DNA of 28,822 nt from Streptosporangiaceae bacterium (GTDB lineage: Bacteria; Actinomycetota; Actinomycetes; Streptosporangiales; Streptosporangiaceae), in assembly GCA_025934635.1 (NCBI GenBank), contig JAICWX010000082.1, positions 1 to 28,822 on the forward strand, given 5' to 3'. This document shows, in pieces, positions 22,757 to 28,822 of the stretch. The position numbers were made by a program, and so were the translations under genes. How positions within the stretch are numbered: position 1 is the first letter of the stretch; every line of letters begins with the position of its first letter. A model generated the notes under the pieces. That model was not told the DNA's origin, did no database searches, and saw only the letters and a list, made by a program, of their open reading frames with translations.

Positions 22757-25075
22757 TCAGAGCTGAGCGATTTCCGCGGGCGGCGGCCCCGCGTGCAAGA
22801 CGCCGAGCCGCTGGGTGCTGCGCGTCATCGCCACGTAAAGATCGTTGCGCCCGCGCGGCGACGCGGCCAGGATCCCGCCCGGGTCGGCGATGATCACCGA
22901 GTCGAACTCCAGCCCCTTGGCCTGCCGGGCCCCGAGCAGGACAACCGGGCTCGTCAGGTCCGGACTGTCACCGAACGACACCCCAGGCGCCGCGCGCAAG
23001 ACGGCCTCCCCGAGCTCCCGCACCCGCGCGTCCGGCACGATGACCGCCAGCCGCCCGCCCCTCGCCGCCTCCCGGGCCGTGACCGAAGCCAGCGTCACCG
23101 GCAAGGAGGCACCCGTCAAAGCCAGACGCCAGGGCCGCACCCCGGTCTCCCGCACCGACCGCGGCGGCTCCTGCCCCGGGTCGATCGCCGCCAGCAGGCC
23201 CGCGGTCGCCGCCATGATCTCGGCCGGGGTCCGGTAGTTCACCGTCAGCCGCGCCAGCCGCCACCGGTCCCCGGCCAGCGGTTCCAGCACCCGCTCCCAC
23301 GACGTCGTCCCGGCCGGCCCGCCGGTCTGCGCGACATCCCCCACGATCGTCATCGACCGGGCCGGGCAGCGCCGCGCCAGCAGCCGCCACGCCATCGCCG
23401 ACAGCTCCTGCGCCTCGTCCACGATCACGTGCCCGAACGTCCAGGTCCGGTCGGCCGCGGCCCGCTCGGCCATCGTCCGGTAATCCGGATCCTCATGCCG
23501 CGCCGCCAGTTCCGAAGCGTCCAGCAGATCCCCGACGCTGAGCACCTCCTCACCCGGCTCGCGCGAGCCGGCAGCGATATCAAGCACCCCCTGCGCGTAC
23601 AAAACCCGCTCCGCCTCCGCACGCGCCGAACGAGCCCGGTCCGCCCGCTGGTCCTGCCCGAGCAACTCAGCCGCCTCGTCCAGCAGCGGCACATCAGCGG
23701 CACTCCACCCGCCCGGCTCGCGCAAAAGCGCCGCCCGCTCAGCCGCCGGCAAGCCAGGTGCCGCCAAAGCGACCCGCTCCGGCGAAACGAACAGCTCCTC
23801 CAAAAGCCGCTGCGGCGTCAGCAACGGCCACAGCTCGTCCAGCCGCGCCCGCACCCCCCGATCCGCCCGCAGTTCCCGCCGCACCTCCGCCAGATCCGGC
23901 TCCTCATCCCCGGTACTGCCCGGCACCAAAGGCAGCGACGCCAAGTCAGCCTCGATCGCCGAACGAGCTTCGGCCACCACATCAGCGACATCAGCCTCGA
24001 GCCGCTCGGCCAGCTCCCGCGCGGCCTCCGCGTACCGCAGGGCCAGCGCCGCGATGATCTCCCGCTGGAACACCGGCCGCGCCTGGTTGTGCGGCAGCCG
24101 CGTCGCCCGCGCCCGCCGGGCCGCCCCGGCCACGACGGAACCGTCCAGCCGCAGCGTCTCCCCGCCGAACGAGAACGAGGCCGGCCCGTCAGCCTGCCGG
24201 CCCCGCACCGCCGCCGCGACCACATCAGCCATCACGGCCCGCCCCTTGACCTCCTCCGCGAGCCGGCCTTCCAACCGGTCACCCGCGACCCCCGGGAACA
24301 GCTCCCCGACCGTGCGCAGCAGCACGTTGGTCTCCCCGAGCCCCGGCAGCACCTGGCTGATGTACCCGAGGAACACCGGACTGGGCCCCACCACCAGCAC
24401 CCCGCGCTCGGCCAGGTGCCGGTGCGTGTACAGCAGGTACGCCGCCCGGTGCAGCGCCACCGCCGTCTTCCCGGTCCCCGGCCCGCCCTGCACCACCAGG
24501 ATGCCCGCATGCGCCGAACGGATGATCGCGTCCTGCTCGGCCTGCAGCGTCCCGACGATGTCCCGCATCCGGCCCGTCCGGGTGGCCTCCAGCGCCGCCA
24601 GCAGCGCCCCCTCCCCGGCCAGCCCCGAGGCGGCGGCCAGCGAACCCCGGTCCAGCACCTCGTCGTCCACCCCGGTCACCCGGCGCCCCCGCATGCTGAT
24701 GTGCCGCCGCCGCCGGACCCCGTGCGGCGCCACCGCGGTCGCCACGTAGAACGCGCGCGCCGCCGGCGCCCGCCAGTCGATCAGCAGCGGCTCGCCGTCA
24801 CCCGACTCGTCCCGCAGCCCGATCCGCCCGATGTGCCGCCGCTCCCCGGTCTCCAGGTCCAGCCGCCCGAAGCACAGCCCGTCCTCCGCCGCGTCCAGCC
24901 GCGCCAGCTGCTCGCCGTACCGGAACACCGCGGCATCCCGGTCGAGCCGCGACTGCGCCGTCCCGCCGTCCTGCCCCAGCGCCAGCGCCAGCCGCGCCGA
25001 CACCCCCTCCCGCAGCCCGTCGACCCGCTCGTACAGCTTCCCGATGTACTCCTGCTCCCGCCTGACCTCATTCAC
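22757..25075 (-). CDS. helD: HelD-like UvrD/Rep-family ATPase acting on RNA polymerase
   Basis: A 772-residue superfamily 1 helicase-like protein. The N-terminal coiled-coil-prone arm (residues 1-60, VRREQEYIGKLYERVDGLRE) leads to EDGLCFGRLDL, HIGRIGLRDE and PLLIDWRAPAARAFY, blocks typical of HelD. Walker A is GGPGTGKTA (197-205), Walker B HVIVDEAQELS (near 555) and the late motifs are LTVNYRTPAEI, GLEFDSVII and DLYVAMTRSTQRLGVL. HelD proteins free or recycle stalled RNA polymerase and in some actinobacteria help against rifamycins. The start is ATG at 25075 with GGGGTGA. Whether it is HelD or the related rifamycin-resistance type HelR needs phylogeny; the N-terminus favours HelD. Confidence 0.85.
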   Translation of the reverse strand: MNEVRREQEYIGKLYERVDGLREGVSARLALALGQDGGTAQSRLDRDAAVFRYGEQLARLDAAEDGLCFGRLDLETGERRHIGRIGLRDESGDGEPLLIDWRAPAARAFYVATAVAPHGVRRRRHISMRGRRVTGVDDEVLDRGSLAAASGLAGEGALLAALEATRTGRMRDIVGTLQAEQDAIIRSAHAGILVVQGGPGTGKTAVALHRAAYLLYTHRHLAERGVLVVGPSPVFLGYISQVLPGLGETNVLLRTVGELFPGVAGDRLEGRLAEEVKGRAVMADVVAAAVRGRQADGPASFSFGGETLRLDGSVVAGAARRARATRLPHNQARPVFQREIIAALALRYAEAARELAERLEADVADVVAEARSAIEADLASLPLVPGSTGDEEPDLAEVRRELRADRGVRARLDELWPLLTPQRLLEELFVSPERVALAAPGLPAAERAALLREPGGWSAADVPLLDEAAELLGQDQRADRARSARAEAERVLYAQGVLDIAAGSREPGEEVLSVGDLLDASELAARHEDPDYRTMAERAAADRTWTFGHVIVDEAQELSAMAWRLLARRCPARSMTIVGDVAQTGGPAGTTSWERVLEPLAGDRWRLARLTVNYRTPAEIMAATAGLLAAIDPGQEPPRSVRETGVRPWRLALTGASLPVTLASVTAREAARGGRLAVIVPDARVRELGEAVLRAAPGVSFGDSPDLTSPVVLLGARQAKGLEFDSVIIADPGGILAASPRGRNDLYVAMTRSTQRLGVLHAGPPPAEIAQL

Positions 25076-25341
25076 CCCGCCAGAGTGCCGTCCAAAATCA
25101 CGGAAAACCAGACTTGTATTGCCCAGCGCCGATCAGCCGGCCGGCAAACCCCCAGGTCACAAGCCCCAGCCAACCTCGCCGCCGTCACCACGACCCGCCG
25201 TAATCTGAGCACCGAACGAGTTTCGTCCCCGCCCGGCTCACTCCGGCGCGCCTTTTCTGGCTGGCGAGCTCCGCAGGGAATCGCGATCTTATTAGTCATA
25301 AGTATACTAGTGATACACGTACTTACGACTATAATCGGACC
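25076..25341. other. Divergent intergenic region, 266 bp
   Basis: No gene is seen. The left part (helD side) holds CCCCCAGGTCACAAGCCCC at 25149-25167, whose right half resembles part of the rifamycin-associated element; the match is weak. The right part (25280-25340) is the most AT-rich stretch of the window and contains the promoter listed next. Confidence 0.6.
25294..25335 (+). promoter_or_regulatory. Leaderless promoter within an 11-bp inverted repeat
   Basis: AGTCATAAGTA (25294-25304) and TACTTACGACT (25320-25330) are inverted copies with one mismatch and a 15-nt spacer. A perfect TATAAT -10 box (25330-25335) begins in the right arm and ends 6 nt before the ATG at 25342, so the first transcribed base would be at or next to the start codon. 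No good -35 hexamer is visible, suggesting an activator or the repeat-binding protein matters. Confidence 0.6.
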
Positions 25342-26817
25342 ATGTCAGACGGAGTCCCCGAGAAGCCTTCCTGGGTGTTCGACCGGGAGTTTGAGTGGTC
25401 GGCGCTGACTAACTTCGCCGGATCGTCCAGTCCGCGGGCACGACTCGGGATCGTCAGCGGCAGGCGGCGCCAGGGCAAGACCTACCTGCTGCGCGCGCTG
25501 GCCGAGGCGACCGGGGCTTTCTACTACGCCGCGGCCGAAGCCACCACGGTGGATTCGCTGCGCGACCTCAGCGCCGCGCTCGCCGCGCATACGGGCGCCG
25601 CGCTCCCTTACGCGATCCGCGACTGGGACGAGGCCGTACGCGCGATCCGGGACACGTTCCCTGACGGCCTGGCGATCATCGACGAGTTCCCCTATCCGAT
25701 CAGGGCCGACCCGGCGCTGCCATCGCTGCTGCAGCGGGCGCTTGATGATCAGGCGTGGGGGCCGCAGGCACGCGGAACGAGGTTCCTGCTCTGCGGTTCT
25801 GCCCTGTCGGTCATGGGCGGGCTGCTCGCCGGTAACGCCCCGTTGCGCGGCCGCAGCGCGCTCGAGCTGCTCGTCGCGCCGTTCGATTACCGGACGGCGG
25901 CGCGGTTCTGGGGCATCGACAACGATCCAGGACTAGCTGTCCTGGTCCATTCCATCGTCGGGGGCACGCCCGCCTACCGGTCGGAGTTCGTCGCCGACGA
26001 TGTACCGGCCTCCCGTGATGACTTCGACGGCTGGGTCAGCCGCACCGTGCTGAATCCGGCGATCCCGCTTTTCCGTGAGGCGCGGTACCTTCTCGCCGAG
26101 GAGACGGATATCCGGGAACCCGCGCTCTACAACTCGGTACTCGGCGCGATCGCGGCGGGTAACGCCACTCGCGGCGGCATCGCCAACTACGTGGGACGCA
26201 AGTCCTCTGAGGTTCTGCACCCGCTCAACGTCCTCGAGGGCGCAGGGCTGATCGCCAGGGAAGCCGACCCCTTCCACGCACGCCGGTCACTCTTCCGGAT
26301 TGCCGAGCCACTCATCACCTTCTACGAGGCCATCATGCGACGGCCATGGCCTCAGCTGGAGCAGCGGCAGGCAGCCGCGGTCTGGCGCCGTCAGCAACCC
26401 GCGTTCCTCTCCCAGGTCGTCGGCCCGCACTTCGAGGCGCTGTGCCGCGACTGGGCCGCGCGCGCCGCAGAAGATCTCTTCGGCGACCTGCCTGCCGAAG
26501 TAGCGGCCGGGACCGTCGCCGACCCCGCCAACCGGACCCAGATCGAAGTGGATGTCGCTGTGCTGTCCGCCGGGGCACCTGGTTCGCCACGACGCGTCCT
26601 GTCTCTCGGCGAGGCGAAGTGGGGCGAGGTTATGGGCCTCGGGCATCTCGACCGGCTCCGCCGGGCGCGCGACCTGCTGTCGGTCAAGGGCTACCACGCG
26701 GCTGACGCGGTCCTGGCCTGCTACAGCGGCACCGGGTTCTCCGCCGAGCTCCATGCGGTCGCCGGGAACAATCCGAGCGTCCTGCTCGTCGACCTCGAGC
26801 GGCTCTATCAGGGCTGA
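25342..26817 (+). CDS. ATPase with PD-(D/E)XK-like C-terminal domain (DUF234 type)
   Basis: 491 residues. An N-terminal STAND/AAA-type ATPase has Walker A GRRRQGKT (40-47) and Walker B GLAIIDEFPY (Asp114, Glu115). FLLCGSALSVMGGLL is sensor-like and a winged-helix segment (IANYVGRKSSEVLHPLNVLE, GLI) follows. The C-terminal DUF234-like part has GPHFEALCRDWA (Glu365), IEVDVAV (Glu402, Asp404) and LGEAKWG (Glu424, Lys426), spaced as in PD-(D/E)XK nuclease folds. Such ATPases are common in archaea and scattered in bacteria, role unknown; nuclease activity is inferred from the motif. No ribosome site; expected to be leaderless. It converges with the MarR gene with no gap. Confidence 0.85.
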   Translation: MSDGVPEKPSWVFDREFEWSALTNFAGSSSPRARLGIVSGRRRQGKTYLLRALAEATGAFYYAAAEATTVDSLRDLSAALAAHTGAALPYAIRDWDEAVRAIRDTFPDGLAIIDEFPYPIRADPALPSLLQRALDDQAWGPQARGTRFLLCGSALSVMGGLLAGNAPLRGRSALELLVAPFDYRTAARFWGIDNDPGLAVLVHSIVGGTPAYRSEFVADDVPASRDDFDGWVSRTVLNPAIPLFREARYLLAEETDIREPALYNSVLGAIAAGNATRGGIANYVGRKSSEVLHPLNVLEGAGLIAREADPFHARRSLFRIAEPLITFYEAIMRRPWPQLEQRQAAAVWRRQQPAFLSQVVGPHFEALCRDWAARAAEDLFGDLPAEVAAGTVADPANRTQIEVDVAVLSAGAPGSPRRVLSLGEAKWGEVMGLGHLDRLRRARDLLSVKGYHAADAVLACYSGTGFSAELHAVAGNNPSVLLVDLERLYQG

Positions 26818-27294
26818 CTACCAGGTCGGTCGTACCGGCGGCAGCTGCCCGTCGCCGGGGTCGGACAGGACCTGCATGAGATCCCGGCGCATCCGATCCA
26901 CATGCGCGACGCCGATCAGCTTCGCCCACCCCGCCTCGAGCTCGGCGTAGACCTCCTCCACGGCCGTCAGCAGCTCCTCGCCCCGGCCGGTCAGCGAAAC
27001 CGGCCGCTGCCGCCCGTCCCGCGAATCGGTGCCGCGCTGGAGATAACCGCCGCCGACCATGGCGTCCACCAGCTTGGAGGCGGCCTGCTTGGACATCCCC
27101 ATCAGCTCCGCCAGCTCGGTCGCCGATGTGGGCCGGTCCCGGGCGGCCAGCAACGCGAACCCGAACGCCGGCCGCACGTCGGTCCACCCCCGGGCCCGCA
27201 GCCGGTCGTGCAGCCCGTCGACCAGCTGCCGGTACCCGATGGCGAACAGCCGGGCCAGCGGCGCGCCGCCGGCCGCCGGCGCTACTCCGCCCAC
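26818..27294 (-). CDS. MarR-family transcriptional regulator
   Basis: About 158 residues. The winged helix reads GFALLAARDRPTSATELAEL, MGMSKQAASKLVDAMVGGGY, LQRGTDSRDGRQRPVSLTGRG. The HTH MSKQAASK and the DGRQR wing are typical. The start is probably GTG at 27294, which overlaps the last 13 bp of the cupin gene; the same frame is open to 27555, but that part is antisense-like. Translation coupled to the cupin, hence one operon. Palindromes with TCAAC/GTTGA arms upstream of the cupin are likely its operators. It ends directly against the ATPase gene. Confidence 0.87.
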   Translation of the reverse strand: MGGVAPAAGGAPLARLFAIGYRQLVDGLHDRLRARGWTDVRPAFGFALLAARDRPTSATELAELMGMSKQAASKLVDAMVGGGYLQRGTDSRDGRQRPVSLTGRGEELLTAVEEVYAELEAGWAKLIGVAHVDRMRRDLMQVLSDPGDGQLPPVRPTW

Positions 27295-27656
27295 GGCGGC
27301 GTGAACGTGCTGCCGTCGGCGAGCCGCGCCTGACCGCCGACCGGCAGGCAGCACAGCAGCCGCAGCGGCTCGGCCCCCGCGTTGGCCAGCTCGAATTCGA
27401 CCCCGGCCGGAACCACGATCGCGTCGCCGGCCCCGGCCCGGCTCTCGTCGCCCGCGATCCGCACCGAAGCGGCACCTTCCAGCACCACGAACACCTCCTC
27501 CCGGGTCAGCGAGTGCGGCGTGGCCGGCGTCCCGGGCAGTATCTCCACCTTCCACACCGAGGTGTCAGTAGTTCCGCGCGACGGCGACGCCAGTGCCGTG
27601 AAACGGGCACCGCCCAGGTCGTGGGTCGGTGCGGCAGGGGCGGTCAGAACAGGCAT
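27282..27656 (-). CDS. Cupin-domain protein
   Basis: A 124-residue single-domain beta barrel. Motif 1 is recognisable around ILPGTPATPHSLTREEVFVV (the His-x-Glu pair is partly present: H, EE), followed by LEGAASVRIAGDE and motif 2 around GDAIVVPAGVEFELANAGAE. Metal-binding His are fewer than in classic cupins, so it may bind a ligand rather than catalyse. The start is ATG at 27656 with GGGAGATGGA. It is the first gene of a two-gene operon with a MarR regulator. Confidence 0.85.
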   Translation of the reverse strand: MPVLTAPAAPTHDLGGARFTALASPSRGTTDTSVWKVEILPGTPATPHSLTREEVFVVLEGAASVRIAGDESRAGAGDAIVVPAGVEFELANAGAEPLRLLCCLPVGGQARLADGSTFTPPWAE

Positions 27657-27672
27657 TCCATCTCCCAGATAG

Positions 27673-27685
27673 TCAACTCGGTTGA
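27673..27685. promoter_or_regulatory. MarR-type box, start-proximal
   Basis: TCAAC-tcg-GTTGA palindrome 17 bp upstream of the cupin ATG, just downstream of the predicted transcription start. Confidence 0.5.
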
Positions 27686-27693
27686 ACATCGCC

Positions 27694-27723
27694 AGGGTAA
27701 GCGCGGACAAGCCAGTTAGTCAA
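27694..27723 (-). promoter_or_regulatory. Candidate promoter of the cupin-MarR operon
   Basis: On this strand TTGACT (27723-27718), 18-nt spacer, TACCCT (27699-27694). It lies between the two MarR-type boxes; the -35 hexamer is itself part of a GTTGACT half-site. Confidence 0.45.
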
Positions 27724-27732
27724 CCAAACTGA

Positions 27733-27745
27733 TCAACTGAGTTGA
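27733..27745. promoter_or_regulatory. MarR-type box, distal
   Basis: TCAACT-g-AGTTGA, a perfect 13-bp palindrome 10 bp upstream of the candidate -35 box. It shares the half-site AGTTGA/TCAACT with the box at 2227-2243. Confidence 0.5.
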
Positions 27746-27814
27746 CGAAATCCGTGCGCCGGACGTCGGCCTCTATTAACAAGCGCGAACGTGCACCTGC
27801 TGTGGATGCATACC

Positions 27815-27832
27815 GGCTTACGGTGATAAGCC
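27815..27832. promoter_or_regulatory. Palindrome upstream of the kinase gene
   Basis: GGCTTA-cggtga-TAAGCC, perfect 6-bp arms, 38 bp before the kinase ATG. It could be an operator or an RNA hairpin in the leader. No clear promoter is seen around it. Confidence 0.35.
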
Positions 27833-27870
27833 AGGGCGCTGCCGGACCGGCTTCTCGCAGGAGAAACGAC

Positions 27871-28822
27871 ATGACTGCTCCCACCCACGACCGCCTGATC
27901 GCGGGCCGGTACCAGCTCGTCGCGCCGATTGGCGGCAGCGGGGCCGCGACCGTGTACCGCGGGCTGGACATCCTGCTGGATCTCGAGGTCGCGGTGAAGC
28001 GGCTGACGTCGGCTTTCGCCGACGCCGACCCGCAGCCCGAGGCGGCCGAGCGGACTCTCCGCGAGGCGCGAGCCGCGGCCGGGATCCACCATCCCGGGGT
28101 GGCCGAGATCTATGACGTCGTTTCCGTCGGGGACTCGCCGTACATCGTGATGCAGCTCGTCGAGGGCCGTCCGCTGGCGGAGCTGATCGCGGAGCAGGGG
28201 CCGCTCCCGCCGCACCGGGTCGCCGGGATCGGCAGGCAGGTACTCGCCGCGCTCGTGGCCGGGCATGTCGTCGGCGTCCTGCACCAGGACCTGAAACCCG
28301 GAAACGTGCTGATCACGCCCGACGGGCAGGCCGTGCTTACTGCCTTCGGCCTGGCGGGCACGGCCGCCGATCCGTCCGCCACCCGGACCGGAACCGTTCC
28401 CGGCCGCCCCGCCTACTGGGCACCCGAACGAGCCCAGGGGATGGCCGCTACGCCCGCCGCCGACCTGTGGTCCCTGGGCGCCACCCTCTACGCGGCGCTC
28501 TGCGGCCAGGGTCCCAGCGAGGATCCGCCACCCCTGGCCGGCGGCGGTACGCTGCACGAGATCGTCAACGCCCTGCTGGGCCGCGATCCGGCCGGCCGGC
28601 CCGCCTTCCCCGAGATCGCCCGGGCCCTCGACGCGGCCGCGGCGAACGCGCCCGTCACCGCCGATCCGCCACCGGTGCCGCCCAGCTTCGGCCGGGAACC
28701 GGGCTCGCAGCCGGCTAGAGCGGAGGCACCCGCTCCGGCGTTCGCGCCTTCATCCCCGGGTGCACCTGCCGTCCATGACGAAGGCGCCGCCGGCCGCCGC
28801 GCCCGGGCCAGCCTGATCCTGA
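27871..28822 (+). CDS. PknB-type serine/threonine protein kinase homologue (partial, AFG variant)
   Basis: The first 317 residues; the gene runs off the window. Glycine loop IGGSGAATVYRG, Lys43 in VAVKRL, Glu65 as helix-C candidate, catalytic loop VLHQDLKPGNVLI (HQD for HRD, Asp140, Asn145) and APE-like WAPERAQG. The DFG motif reads LTAFGLAG: Ala158 replaces the magnesium-binding Asp. After about residue 270 a Pro/Ala-rich juxtamembrane linker starts, and SLIL at the very end may open a transmembrane helix, as in PknB-like receptors. The start is ATG at 27871 with AGGAGA. Without the DFG Asp it is probably a pseudokinase or a weak kinase, acting by binding. Confidence 0.9.
   Translation, partial: MTAPTHDRLIAGRYQLVAPIGGSGAATVYRGLDILLDLEVAVKRLTSAFADADPQPEAAERTLREARAAAGIHHPGVAEIYDVVSVGDSPYIVMQLVEGRPLAELIAEQGPLPPHRVAGIGRQVLAALVAGHVVGVLHQDLKPGNVLITPDGQAVLTAFGLAGTAADPSATRTGTVPGRPAYWAPERAQGMAATPAADLWSLGATLYAALCGQGPSEDPPPLAGGGTLHEIVNALLGRDPAGRPAFPEIARALDAAAANAPVTADPPPVPPSFGREPGSQPARAEAPAPAFAPSSPGAPAVHDEGAAGRRARASLIL

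Noticed and set aside
25149..25167. A rifamycin-associated element upstream of the HelD-like gene
   Set aside because: Only one half resembles the element as I remember it (GGGGCTTG on the gene strand); the other half does not form the inverted repeat.
21959..25408. An open frame of 1149 codons on the + strand across the AraC and HelD-like genes
   Set aside because: It is Arg/Pro/Gln-rich with no recognisable domain and lies antisense to two clear genes; long open antisense frames are expected at this GC level.
27295..27555. An N-terminal extension of the second MarR regulator
   Set aside because: Gly/Arg-rich shadow of the cupin gene, with no similarity to MarR sequences.

Overview
The window is very GC-rich, with strong G/C bias at third codon positions, frequent GTG/TTG starts and long open antisense frames. 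Its families (DrrAB-type exporter, 13E12-type HNH nuclease, HelD-like RNA polymerase factor, PknB-type kinase, WHG-type TetR) point to a high-GC actinobacterium. The exact order cannot be told from this sequence. No rRNA, tRNA, CRISPR array or intact insertion sequence was recognised. It reads as a chromosomal accessory region of small regulator-plus-enzyme modules, several of them damaged.

Layout. 1-3.1 kb: a drug-efflux MFS transporter behind its MarR regulator, with a palindromic MarR box, and a methyltransferase upstream. 3.2-4.2 kb: a secreted or lipid-anchored D,D-carboxypeptidase. 4.2-7.1 kb: a divergent pair of two-gene operons (RibD/DHFR-like reductase + alpha/beta hydrolase; HxlR regulator + alpha/beta hydrolase) around a TTGCA palindrome, followed by a short LysR-like remnant. 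7.2-9.1 kb: a TetR/WHG regulator with a YCII protein, divergent from a frameshifted VC0807-like membrane protein; a perfectly spaced promoter carries two direct-repeat operators. 9.2-12.9 kb: an FAD-linked dehydrogenase with a membrane-fused molybdopterin oxidoreductase, and an EEP-family phosphodiesterase with an unknown 154-residue protein. 12.9-15.7 kb: an APH-type phosphotransferase whose 3' half is overlapped antisense by the long C-terminal extension of an amidohydrolase; the latter is translationally coupled to a TetR regulator. 15.8-17.6 kb: a DrrAB-type ABC exporter divergent from that TetR, with two matching 20-bp operators in between. 17.7-19.6 kb: a tiny membrane protein and an HNH/DUF222 nuclease. 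19.7-21.2 kb: a decayed zone holding a frameshifted, N-truncated NmrA/QorB-like reductase, an HxlR regulator without a start codon and a fragment of an HSL-type hydrolase. 21.2-22.7 kb: an AraC regulator and a second RibD/DHFR-like reductase. 22.8-25.1 kb: HelD-like helicase. 25.3-26.8 kb: ATPase with a PD-(D/E)XK-like C-terminus, probably read from a leaderless promoter. 26.8-27.7 kb: cupin-MarR operon with several MarR-type boxes. 27.9 kb to the end: the start of a serine/threonine kinase homologue with AFG in place of DFG.

How it works together. Most genes pair a ligand-sensing repressor with one or two enzymes or an exporter, as expected for inducible handling of small molecules and redox or antibiotic stress. 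For four regulators, inverted or direct repeats lie exactly where autoregulation would need them. No single pathway links the modules. The most unusual points are the GGGC repeat that breaks the QorB-like gene, the scar around it, the 450-bp antisense overlap, two kinase-fold proteins lacking the metal-binding Asp, and the leaderless nuclease-like ATPase inside a long inverted repeat.
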